A DNA stretch of 45,000 bases from Stramonita haemastoma (taxonomy: Eukaryota > Mollusca > Gastropoda > Neogastropoda > Muricidae), in the NCBI GenBank assembly GCA_030674155.1, contig CM060323.1:49666698-49711697 (forward strand). Reading direction: 5' to 3'. Both the position numbers and the translations under genes were made by a program. The notes under the pieces were generated by a model that had not been told where the DNA came from, did not search any database, and worked only from the letters and a program-made list of their open reading frames with translations. Of this stretch, positions 12,366 through 22,397 are shown one piece after another. Each line of letters opens with the position of its first letter. The first letter of the stretch is position 1.

Positions 12366-13551
12366 CTTCAAAAACAAACACCCCCCCCCTCCCCCCCCAA
12401 AAAAAAAACTTTCCAGTTTTTGATTGAGAGAAAGAGACAGAGGGAGAGAGACAGAGAGAGAAGAAAAGAGAGTGTCACTCTCTCAGTCTGAGTCTGTTGT
12501 CGAAAAGACGAAAGCTTTGTACTGGAGCTTGAAATGAGACCTGAGAGAAGTCTGATTTATGAAATTATTGAGACTGCAAATTATGTAAAACTTTCAAGGT
12601 TCAAGTAAAATCTGAGAAAAATCAAGGCACAAGAGAAACTTTTTTTTTTAAGAGTGGTATAAGATGTAAGGTAATTTTGATTATTCTGCTGTAAACCGGT
12701 TTAACACTTTAGGTTGACCTTGCAATGTTCATGATGACACAAAAATGCTGAACATTATGATATTACTCGTTTACTTTGTGTAGGAGCAGTTATAGTGATA
12801 ATGCACAAGAAACACCTCTGAAGCAAGAAATCTTCAGCTAAGGCATATAGGTGATCGACTCGTGTCACAAAAACTTACCAAATCTCTGTGAGTGAGTGTG
12901 TGTGTGTTAATTATTTTGTCGTCGTTAATGGCAAAGTGATACACAGAGTGGTTGAAAGTTCAGTACTCAACTTGTTTATCTCTATGAGTTTTAAAAGCAA
13001 GAACCACAGTTCACAAGAACTAAAGCATATGTTTAATACAGACAACTGAGATTTTCTTTTTGTCGTTTTTGTTGTTGTTGTTGGTTTTTTTTTTTTGGGG
13101 GGGGGGGTCTGCTTTTTCTGTGCATAGCATTTTGAAATCAATTTGTGTTCACAATTGATAATATTAAGATACTGTATCTGTGAGTATTTTCTTATATTTT
13201 AGTTGTTGTGTGTCCAAAATAAAATCAAGGATAAAAGGGAATAAGCCTTTTTTCTCTCTGTTGCAGAAACAGTGAGCAAGTGCTGAAGTTGCAGCTGCTG
13301 TGCACATGTCTGCTGTGAACCAGAGCCAAGTGATAGTCAAGTGTGGAATTGTGGGTGGATTGTAGACCTTGGTGCCGGCCCTCACAGATGCTGGCTTTCT
13401 GGCCTTGCTCTGGAATTGCCCTCATCTGCCACTACTACCATTCCTCAGTACATTGGCTCGTGCCCTTGGCTATGAGATAACTTTGATTATTGCTGTACTG
13501 TCGTCAGATTTTTTTTCTTATTCTGCTCTCAGCCTGTGCTTGTTTCTGTAG
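12366..13551 (+). other. noncoding stretch before neurocalcin exon
   Basis: Includes (C)n/(A)n at about 12381-12410, a GA-rich segment at 12424-12475, (GTT)n plus G run at about 13070-13107, and two possible splice acceptors. TTTTTTCTCTCTGTTGCAG ends at 13266 and TGCTTGTTTCTGTAG ends at 13551. The second is closest to the start codon; the first would give a longer 5' UTR. Confidence 0.5.
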
Positions 13552-13571
13552 AAAGACAGACTTCTCTCACA

Positions 13572-13949
13572 ATGGGTAAACAAAACAGCAAATTGAAGCC
13601 AGAAGTGCTGGAAGACCTTCGCAATAACACACAGTTTTCAGAAGAAGAGCTCCAAGAATGGTACAAAGGTTTCCTGAAAGACTGTCCCAGTGGCAACCTA
13701 TCAGTGGACGAGTTTAAGAAGATCTACGGTAACTTTTTTCCATATGGTGATGCTTCAAAATTTGCAGAGCATGTGTTTCGTACATTTGACACCAATGGGG
13801 ATGGGTCTATAGACTTCCGTGAGTTCATTTGTGCACTGAGCGTCACGTCACGAGGCAAGCTAGACCAAAAGCTTCGGTGGGCTTTCAGCATGTATGATCT
13901 CGACGGCAATGGCTACATTTCTCGGCAAGAGATGTTAGAAATAGTTACG
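13572..13949 (+). CDS. Nca: neurocalcin/hippocalcin-type calcium sensor, coding exon 1
   Basis: First coding exon of a neuronal calcium sensor; CDS = 13572-13949 joined to 20509-20709, 192 residues (family about 193). It encodes residues 1-126. The start MGKQNSKL carries the N-myristoylation signal (Gly2, Ser6). Degenerate EF1 has Cys38-Pro39 in its loop (36-47), the family hallmark that abolishes Ca binding. EF2 loop 73-84 ([12 protein letters not shown]) and EF3 loop 109-120 ([12 protein letters not shown]) keep all ligand positions. The ATG is in a strong context (A at -3, G at +4), 20 bases after an acceptor at 13550-13551. The exon ends ACG|GTGAGT, phase 0. The family acts as a calcium-myristoyl switch in neurons, moving to membranes when Ca rises. 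The sequence resembles insect Neurocalcin more than frequenin or visinin. Identity is strong; neurocalcin versus hippocalcin is naming only, since vertebrates split this lineage. Confidence 0.97.
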
Positions 13950-14281
13950 GTGAGTATATATAAGCTGTTTTGTTTGTCAATACCTTTGTTTTAGCAGCTA
14001 GGATTGTGAAAGTTTACTGTACAGTATTTCTCAAGCATTTGGTAGAGGCTTCTGAGTATTTACATTTTTTCTTAGGCAGAGATCTGACAATTGCTGTTTC
14101 TAAGTCAGCCACACTGGAGAAAGTGTTTAAAAATTAAAACATAGATATGTAATCCACTCCTTGTTGAGTAGCTTTAGCTTAGACAAAGCCAAAGATTATG
14201 ATTAAAGCCAGCAGAGTCTTGGTCACCAGAAGGCTACAACTCTATACCTGTAGACAATGGCATGTATGCTTTGTATACATT

Positions 14282-14325
14282 GCAGTAAGAAGGTGATCTA
14301 GAGCAGTAAGAAGGTGATCTAGCTC
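14282..14325. repeat. 22-bp tandem duplication
   Basis: GCAGTAAGAAGGTGATCTAG occurs twice in succession. Confidence 0.9.
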
Positions 14326-15141
14326 CTAATTTTGTCAAGATGTGTATGGAAACAAACCCCCCAAAAATCCAAGATGCAGTCAGCCATTGAGAAGTAAGGG
14401 GAGTGTGTTGGCAGGCTGCTGTTCAGGATAGCAATTGTGTCCATTTAACCCTTTGCTTGGCACAACGCCCCAAAGCGCCCGACCCTGTCCTTGGGCAAAA
14501 CGCCCCAAAGCGCCCGGCGACATAACCGTCACTTCAGAGCGATCATACATTCGAAATTCCCGCCAATCTCGCTTCAAATCTCGTGAATATAGGCAAGGCA
14601 AGGCAAAGTATTTTATTCAAGGATAATAGATAAGCACTCGTGTGCTTTTTTACATCCAGTCCCCGCCCTTTTCAGGGATACATCAAATTGAGAAGATACT
14701 AAACAATAAAACTTTACGCAATACCAAACAACACCCAAGAATAAGGACACTATATATGATAAGGTAATAAAAAAAATGCACTCGTTCAGAAAGCAAAAAT
14801 CTGAAGTCACAATTAAAGATTTGATTATGGAAGAGAAGAAAGCGTTAATAGATAAAGAGCAAACAAGAGAACAAAATGAAATAAACAACTCAAAAAAACA
14901 TCAATCCACCACCATCTGTCAAAAATTATACATGTGTATAAATCATACATTTGGATAAAAGGGGAAATTTTAAAAACTAATATCCTTATTTGAGGGAGGG
15001 GGGGGGGGGGAGACATACTACCAATAAAATATAAATAAAATAAATCAAAATTATTATTGTTATGTTTTGTTTACATAGAACATCCTAAATGTTTCAAAAT
15101 AGGCAAAACATTTTTATCAATCGGATAATGTTTTACATACA

Positions 15142-15275
15142 TTCACACACACTCACACACAGACACACACAGACACACACACAGACATAGACACACACAC
15201 ACACACACACACACATTCTCACACACACATATACACAGAAACATACACTCAATCACACACACACGCACACACAAA

Positions 15276-15335
<60 letters not shown>

Positions 15336-15351
15336 GACACACATACACACA

Positions 15352-15419
<68 letters not shown>
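15142..15419. repeat. long interrupted (CA)n array
   Basis: About 280 bases of CA with ATAG, AGAC and TCTC interruptions. The Cys/Val open frames on the minus strand are artefacts. Confidence 0.97.
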
Positions 15420-15420
<1 letters not shown>

Positions 15421-15787
15421 TTTCACTGGTTCCCGCACATTTCATAAAAAAACACTTCATTCTAAGGAAATATATGCCTTGAATTCTGAGTGAAATCATA
15501 ACCGAACGGAACACAAGAGGAATCTATCCGCTGTAAGGCACATATTTTGAAACATATATACCCTAATATCTTATAATATCTTATCAATCTTCTGAGCACA
15601 ATCATAAAATGTATGTTTCTAATTATATTTTATGTGGTAGTGGACAAAGTTATTCAGTGGGGTTTTTTGGGTTTTTTTTTTTTACGATCATTAATTAAAA
15701 TTTTACAAGAAATCTTTACATTCGTCACACGTAATCATCAAAAAGGGAGTACAAGATATGAACAAACATTTCTCAATATGGATGGTA

Positions 15788-15800
15788 AGAGAGAGAGAGG

Positions 15801-15862
<62 letters not shown>

Positions 15863-16209
15863 CACTAACTAGTGACACACAAATCAAATTCAATATAGCT
15901 ATAAAAATGAACATCTACACATTGTAGATAAAATACACATTTATATATACTGTAATGATCAATCTCTGTGAATAGTCTATGTAATCACAAAAATGAATAA
16001 CAACACAGCATAATTAAAAAACACATACTAACTAAACTTAAAACATTGAGATATTAAAATAACATTTATCAAACTCAATAATAATCAAATTTCAGGATAA
16101 AATTGAAAACATAAGTATGAATACAGCCTTCATCAAGATAGAAAGAGACAGTCAGACAGACAGACAGAGAGAGAGAGGGAGAGAGAGAGGGAGAGGGATA
16201 TGGTGATAG

Positions 16210-16280
<71 letters not shown>

Positions 16281-16315
16281 AATACACACACATATACACA
16301 TACACACATATATAT
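15788..16315. repeat. (GA)n and (TA)n microsatellites
   Basis: GA at 15788-15860, a CAGA/GAGAG tract at 16146-16196, then about 64 bases of TA at 16212-16275 passing into CA/TA variants. Confidence 0.95.
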
Positions 16316-16379
16316 GTATATATCCAACAGGATGAGTCTGGTTCAGTATTTTTGATGCATCAAGTGAAATTGAAGGCGA

Positions 16380-16920
16380 TTTTTGAATATAGAAGCCACG
16401 AGACTGCCCGCGAGACTTCCGCATGTTTATTACAAATGGCGGCGATTGGAGTGAGTTTGTTGCAAGTTTTGGAGGAAAAAAAATCGCAAATTTTTCCAAG
16501 ATGGATGCTATCTTCGAACCCGACATTTACGATCGTTTTTACAGCTTCCATGCCGAAAATATGACGCTGTGAGATGTGTATCTAGGCTCAAATATCGATG
16601 TAATCGATCCTAGTAGTGTGTGCACTTCTGAGTTTGTTGACTGAAGTGAGAGAGACGACTTTGACTACGGCGAAGTTCGAGACGAAAATCGATCGTCAAA
16701 TCTAACACGGCCGATACGCGTTTTGAATTCTACTCTTAGATTTGGGGAAATTATCATGGATTTCAAGTTCGGCAATGGTTCAGAACTTGATATATTTTGT
16801 TATTTGGTTGCTATTCGGGATTTTGATACGGTAGCGGCTCAAACTTAAACGTTAAGCTGATCGCGATCATCGGTAAACAAAAATGGCGATCGTTGGAATG
16901 TTCGATGTGTTCGTGCACCA
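16380..16920. other. second CpG-rich islet
   Basis: Roughly 38 CpGs in 540 bases by eye, many as TCGA/ATCGAT. It holds ATGGCGGCG at 16436-16444 and GTAAACAAAAATGGCGA at 16873-16889, almost the same string as at 6567-6582. It may be an arm of the surrounding element or an internal promoter. The short frame across it is not recognisable. Confidence 0.5.
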
Positions 16921-16984
16921 TTTATCAAAAAAACTAAAAAACCAACAGTAGGTTGAAAATATCTTTTCTATAATTGTTTCTTAA

Positions 16985-17215
16985 TGTTTTAGTTTTTATT
17001 TAATCAAAATCCATGCACGCATTCTAAAGTTATTGCAACGCTAACTGTAACACACACAAACCAATCAATGACTTTGTGTGCTTATGCATTATAATTCTAA
17101 AAGAAAATGAAAATAATGACAAAAATTGGGTATTAGCAATTTCTTTATTCATTTCTGCATCTTGCTGTTTTTATTTCATCAAAATCCACCTGACCATTGT
17201 AGAGTTATTGCATGT
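16985..17215 (+). repeat. diverged 45-bp direct repeat
   Basis: TTTTTATTTAATCAAAATCC..AGTTATTGCA (about 16992-17037) recurs as TTTTTATTTCATCAAAATCC..AGTTATTGCA (about 17168-17213). Confidence 0.8.
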
Positions 17216-17311
17216 TAAATACATACACCCACTCACAAGCCATCCACCTCCATTTTCTCTGCCCGGCAGGAAGGTGACAAATGATTTTGCTGTGCCCAGC
17301 AAAGGGTTTAA

Positions 17312-18035
17312 ACAAGTGGAAACAACAAAACTTGCTGTTCAGGAACAGGTTCTAGTTGGTCCAAAAGTGTAGCAACATGTGCTAAAATAAAATTTGACCT
17401 CAGTGTTGTATAATGTATAAATTTTAAAAAGTAAAATTCCACATGATGAGATTCGGGGATTCTAGTCACATTTTAGGGATGCTTTTTTGTTGCTTTCATT
17501 ACTCAGAAATAAGAGAAATTTGCTTTTGAGTTGTTTGGAAGTCTGATCTTGGCGTTCCTGTAAGGAAAATATTATTTTAAAACGAATAATAACTATACTC
17601 TATACTCAATAAGTTCAACAGAATATAGAACTTGTGTTGTCATTTTTACTTAACTTGAGCCTTTCATAAAAAATAAGAATGGAAAAGAACAAATTTGAAT
17701 GTTGTAGAAGCATTGAAAAATGTGATGTTTACCTTGATATGAAAACAAAAGTATTATTTTAATTATTTTAGTAACATGAACAAACATGAATTTCAGTCAT
17801 ATTAACTAATCAAGTTGTGATTTGGCATCATGATTACATGTTCTTGTTAATCAGTAATTTTGATGGATTTGTCTGTAGGTCACATTCCTTTATTACCCAG
17901 GAAATGTATGATTAGTTTTGGGGCACCTAGAAATCCTTTTAAGTTAATAAGATATTGATCATAAGTGATCTCTTCTTGGGGTTTTTTTTTTCTGAGGTTT
18001 TTTTTCCTCCTGGTGCACCTTATGTAAATATGTTA
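17312..18035 (+). other. intron stretch, nothing recognised
   Basis: AT-rich, T-biased DNA with no repeat family or coding signal that I recognise. Confidence 0.6.
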
Positions 18036-18039
18036 TTTT

Positions 18040-18116
18040 TATGGAGTGAGCAGTTTCATACTGTTGACTGTTGTTTAATTTAATGTTATTTTGTGAGTGA
18101 GCAGTTTCATACTGTC
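18040..18116. repeat. 21-bp direct repeat
   Basis: GAGTGAGCAGTTTCATACTG occurs twice, 50 bases apart. Confidence 0.85.
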
Positions 18117-18639
18117 TTTTAATTTTTAGGTAAGAACCTGTCATCTGCTCATTAATTACTACAACTCAGTTGACATAAATGGTAACACCAGCAACCAGAG
18201 ATTTCCACCCCTTTGCCTGTCTAGTAAATTAGTGATGTTGTCAGACTGAGCATGCCAAATTCTAAGGGCATGCTGATAAATGCAGGCCACATTTTGCCAG
18301 AGTTCTCTGGAGGACCAACTGGCTGGACAGTATGATTGTGTGCCCATAATCTAGTGTTTCCTGAATGGCCAGAGGGAGTGCTATTGTACATAGCAGCCAG
18401 GAAGGTATTGATCTGTGCCGAGTCAGACAAGCCAGTAACAGTTGGGATAGCAACAGAATGACACAGCATTGAAACCCTCAATGGGGAATGCTGAGAGCAA
18501 GCATCCTGTCTGCTAGCAATGTTTTGAAAATAGTGTGCAAAGGCCGGCTTGGGGTGAGGTTGCCATTGCTGTTTGATTTGTCATTGAACATTGGCTTTTA
18601 AGCAGCAGGCTAATAAATTTTTATTCTCTGCATCGTTTA

Positions 18640-18790
18640 GTTATCAATGGTAACAGAATGGACAATGACACAAAGGTCTGTCACTCTATGAGTATGTTGC
18701 ATGCCTATTTGAAGTCTCTTTAACGGTGGTAGCAAAATGGATAATGACGCAAAGGTCTATGAGTACATCACATGCCTATTTTAATTCTCT
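18640..18790. repeat. diverged tandem duplication of about 80 bp
   Basis: Landmarks AATGGACAATGACACAAAGG and CATGCCTATTTGAAGTCTCT recur as AATGGATAATGACGCAAAGG and CATGCCTATTTTAATTCTCT. Confidence 0.85.
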
Positions 18791-19177
18791 TTATCAGTAT
18801 GTTTGTTAATCATTAAATAGGGCTTGGGCCCACCCACCCACCAACCGACCTCCTCCCCTTCAGCCAAAGCAAAGATGCACGTTGATGCCACAGCCAGAGA
18901 CATATCTGAAGTTAATCTATTGATTTTGTGTTATGTTGCTGTGCCGATTCCCTTTTTTCCAGCCTTCCTGCTGGTTACCAGCCATGTTACAGCCTGAAGC
19001 GGCCAGTGTTAAGCTTTGATAGAACTTCTAAAGCCAGAAATAGAATACCAACAGTCATTTTTTTCTGTCGTAAAGCATCACATGATATTTAATGAAGTCT
19101 TGGAGCATTCAATTTCTTCAAACAGGTATTGAACATGGGCTTAGTATTAAAAAAAACAATGGGAAGGAAAGATATTT

Positions 19178-19198
19178 AAAAAAAAAAAAAAAAAGGGG

Positions 19199-19229
<31 letters not shown>
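19178..19229. repeat. poly-A then poly-G tract
   Basis: Seventeen A, then GGGGCC, then 29 G (19201-19229). This has very strong G-quadruplex potential on the transcribed RNA. Confidence 0.95.
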
Positions 19230-19232
<3 letters not shown>

Positions 19233-19637
19233 AGACGGAATTGTTTGTTGTGAACTTAAATTTCTTGTGGAGTCTCCATTTTATGTATTTTTCAAGCTAA
19301 CAATCATTCATTCTTCAGAGTCAAGTATGCACATGATGGGGGGGGGGGTTGGGGAGGAGTAAATTCAATTGTCAGTGTTGTTTGAGGAGTAATGGTAACC
19401 AAGGGCATGGTTTTTCAAGTATGATGGGTGTTTTTATGTCACCCATTCTATCAGCCAAAACACATTAACTGGCCTCTGAAAGATGCTGGATTTTAACATA
19501 CTGAGTAAGATTATCTGTATAATTTTATTTTAATGATCTGCAAGAAAAGGAATCAGAACTATTAATGATTATTCCATGAAAACTTATTCTTTGTCCGGAA
19601 GCCTATCATTGACCTTTTAATTACATGCCCATCCTAA

Positions 19638-19931
19638 GGGGAAGGGATATAGCTCAGTGATCAGAGTGCTTGCTTCCCCCCAGCCAATGTTGAGCAGTGT
19701 CGAATGTGGTTACCAGTGGGATACCGTTTGCGTGCCTTGGCTTCAGTACAGTTCACCCAGCTGTAAATGGGTACCTGCCCTCTTTTGGGTCAGAGAAGGT
19801 AAAGCAGCAAGGGAGAGGAGATGGGCGCCACCCTCAACATGCTGGCCCCTAGAGAAGCTGAGGTCTCTGACGCCTCGCTCTCCTACGTCCACAAAGGTTA
19901 TGGGACACCTTTACCTTTGCCTTAACCTTTA
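19638..19931 (+). mobile_element. tRNA-derived SINE, family A, copy 2
   Basis: Same element as at 634-935. The A-box TAGCTCAGTGA is at 19650-19660 and the end is a CCTTTA/CCTTAA simple tail. CCATCCTAA flanks it exactly on both sides (19629-19637 and 19932-19940), a likely 9-bp target-site duplication. It lies about 580 bases before neurocalcin exon 2. The long open frame 19657-20220 is element sequence, not a gene. Confidence 0.88.
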
Positions 19932-20508
19932 CCATCCTAACTCAACTATTGAGCTGTCCCACCACTACAACAGCCAGCATAGAGGCTGTGGCAGAAACAC
20001 ACTCCTTGTACATACTACACCAAAGTTCATTTCAATAAAACGTGACTTGTACATGTGCATTCTCCAGCCCAGCTTAACACTGTGGAGGTCACCCAAAATA
20101 TTATTATGTGCTCTTGACTCACTTATCTCACTTTGGAATCACTGTAAGATTGAAAGCACACACTGGATTTCATATGCTAGCTTTGTGTGCATGACTCTGT
20201 TCAAGAGCCTGGCCACATAAGCAGCCTTGTTCTGACTTAACAGGATTTTTTTTCTCTCGTAAAGAACAGTGCAATTTATTGTCGGGATCTTGTCATGGCT
20301 GAAGACGATCTTAACAGAACTCTTTACAACATAAAATGCGCTAAATATGGGATTGATGTGAAAACCTTCATCCCACTCCCACTTTGATTGCTTTATTCAT
20401 TCATGCCAGCAACACAGACTGATGTGCGCAGTAAAGATAAGTCTTTTGACTTTGTTCTCATTAAACATTTTAATGATGTTTGATAAAAACTCCTGTGGTT
20501 TGTTTCAG

Positions 20509-20709
20509 GCCATCTACAAAATGGTGGGCACGGTGATGAAGATGCCAGAAGACGAGTCCACACCAGAAAAGCGTACAGACAAGATCTTCCGGCAGATGGA
20601 CAAGAACCTGGATGGCAAGCTGTCTCTGGAAGAATTCATAGAGGGTGCCATGAACGACCCATCAATTGTACGACTTCTCCAATGTGATCCCCAGTCGAGC
20701 CAGAGTTGA
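20509..20709 (+). CDS. Nca: neurocalcin, coding exon 2 (C-terminus)
   Basis: Encodes residues 127-192 and a TGA stop (20707-20709). It opens [16 protein letters not shown], continuing the family sequence directly from EIVT in exon 1. The EF4 loop [12 protein letters not shown] (residues 157-168) has Asp/Asn/Asp/Lys/Ser/Glu at positions 1, 3, 5, 7, 9, 12 and should bind Ca. The tail [16 protein letters not shown] is the usual neurocalcin/hippocalcin end. One small departure from commonly seen sequences is Leu160 at the non-ligand fourth loop position. The acceptor TTTGTTTCAG ends at 20508. No frame damage is seen across either exon, so the gene appears functional. Confidence 0.97.
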   Translation, partial: AIYKMVGTVMKMPEDESTPEKRTDKIFRQMDKNLDGKLSLEEFIEGAMNDPSIVRLLQCDPQSSQS

Positions 20710-22311
20710 GAATGTGAGATGAAGAGTGTTGGGACTTGTTTTGCTATCATTATGTACCGTCTGTGACTGCTCTTTCTGCACCTCGGCTTTTTCTCATCTA
20801 AGGGATGTTGGATGCCCTGCGTGTGCCGTTTGTGCTCCCTCTCTACCTGTACACCCACCTGCTCCCCTTGCCTTGGCTTTGGATTGTAGTTGGGCTGAAA
20901 CACTGTTTAACCAATACCACCAGTAGCCTGCTCGGTGAAATAGCTTTATTCTGACTTCCCTGAAGTGAGAGAACCTCATCTTGAGTGAAGTGTAGAGTGA
21001 CTTTTTTTTCCTTATCTCGTTCAGCTCACATTATAGTGAAAAGAAGAAAGGGGGCATAGGTGGTGCAGTTTTGCTTAGGGCAGTTCTTCAGAGAAAGGTT
21101 TAGGTTTCAGTGTGGTAAAATTCCATGACATTTTTCTTTGGGGTTTTGTTGTTGTTGGTTTAATTTTTTTTTTTTTTTTTTGGATATGACCCCTTTCATT
21201 ATAAATACTGTCATTGGATAAGCACAGACGAATGGTCATGGTGTTGACGATAGAATGGTAGAGAATATTCCATGTAGTATAATATGATATTGTAAAATCA
21301 CAAATCCCTTGTGTGGTTGTGTACACTGGGTGCGGTTGAAATGTGCTGATACAAACTGTAGATTTTTGTTACTGGTTATATTTTTTGTGATGTCCATTGT
21401 GCAAGCAAGCTGTCCTGTCTTTTCTCTTTTTTTTTTCATTAGGCTTACTCTAAACAAGGTAGATATGTCACATTTGTACCTGAGGCAAAGGTATGAGTAA
21501 AACTGTTGTCTTTGAAAGACTTGACCTTGTCTTTGAAAGACTAGTTAACCCAATTGTTGGATTGGATATCATAAGCATCTGTAACCTTGTGGTTTTGGTT
21601 TTATATCTAAAATTAATTATGAATGACAGTATTCAAATTATAACTAAATAGCGTCTACTTTTTTCTTCTTCCTCTTCTTCTTATGCTATACCCCCTACCT
21701 GTATTAGTAGTGCAAGAATCTGAAACAAAATTCCTTTAAGATAGCAAAAAGCTGTATCATGTGGAAAAGACTTTTGCCCATGTGTCTGTGTAGTAACATT
21801 GTATGGCACATGCTAACATTGTACGCACAACAGATCCTTATTTTAATGTATATCATCTGGAACCTGTGGAATCTGTCGTTTTAAAAAGTTCTTTTCCTTT
21901 GTAACCACAAGCGTTTTTGTTGTTTCCTTCATCTTGCTTCACTTGTAATGTTCTCCTTTCCCCAAACACTTTTTTAAAAAATCAGTTTTTGATGCATGTG
22001 AATGGTTAAAGAATAAAAGATGTATCTACTTCATTGTGATAACACCATGGCAATGATTGACTAGACAAAAATGCTGTAAGAACTAAAGAGGTATTTTCTT
22101 TTTATAAAATGCCTGATCAGTGAAAAAAATAATTGTCAAAACTTGGAATTGTGTTTAAAAGATTAAGAATAAAATGTTACCCATCTGGTTTTATCTAATT
22201 AACCATAAATTCAAGGTTACAGGTGAGAGCAAGTTCTTTCCAGAAGGCAAAGACCGGTGACTGGTACAGAGTTTTATTCAGTTTTATCTGGCTTATCCAG
22301 AGGATGGATGA

Positions 22312-22397
22312 CAGCCAGCCAGCGTAGTCCTGTGATTTCATTGCTGGCATCTTCAGAAGATCATAATAGCCAGCATAGTCCTGTGATTTCATTGCAC
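22312..22397. repeat. 26-bp direct repeat
   Basis: AGCCAGCGTAGTCCTGTGAT (about 22316) recurs with one change about 54 bases on; TTCATTGC follows in both. Confidence 0.85.

Larger units (their letters stand above)
14591..16330 (-). mobile_element. probable LINE-type insertion with (GCCTT)n tail
   Basis: On the minus strand the sequence ends ..CTTGAATAAAATACTTT(GCCTT)n at 14591-14615, preceded by a GC-rich GAAAAGGGCGGGGACTGG segment (about 14655-14675). A short tandem tail after an AATAAA-like end is typical of non-LTR elements. The A/C-rich composition continues to about 16330, opposite to the surrounding T/G-rich intron. The interior holds (CA)n 15142-15419, (GA)n 15788-15860 and (TA)n 16212-16275. 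No reverse transcriptase reading frame is present, so it would be a 3' remnant. The right limit is a guess. Confidence 0.4.
14449..17306. mobile_element. candidate piggyBac-like element, nested and decayed
   Basis: Left end CCCTTTGCTTGGCACA (14449-14464) directly follows TTAA (14445-14448). The right end, inverted, reads CCCTTTGCTGGGCACA (17291-17306): 15 of 16 match. TTAA follows at 17308-17311, offset by one base. TTAA targets and CCC-starting ends are piggyBac hallmarks. The arms (14449-14590 and about 16340-17306) are CpG-rich, and a younger A/C-rich insertion seems to split them. No transposase is seen. An 18-bp direct repeat AACGCCCCAAAGCGCCCG lies near the left end (14464-14481, 14499-14516). 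Confidence 0.5.
13950..20508 (+). other. neurocalcin coding intron (6559 bp, phase 0)
   Basis: Begins GTGAGT (13950-13955) and ends TTTGTTTCAG (20499-20508). It holds a composite of transposon remnants (14449-17306), microsatellites, a poly-A/poly-G tract, small tandem duplications and a SINE. No extra coding exon is needed, because residues 126 and 127 join within the conserved family sequence. Confidence 0.93.

Noticed and set aside
13536..13571. Upstream extension of neurocalcin from a GTG
   Set aside because: The added residues read through a polypyrimidine tract and splice acceptor; the family starts at MGKQN, where Gly2 is myristoylated.
19657..20220. 187-codon plus-strand open frame before neurocalcin exon 2
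   Set aside because: Its first half is SINE family A sequence that is also present at two other places, and the rest is unique intron; no conserved domain is visible.
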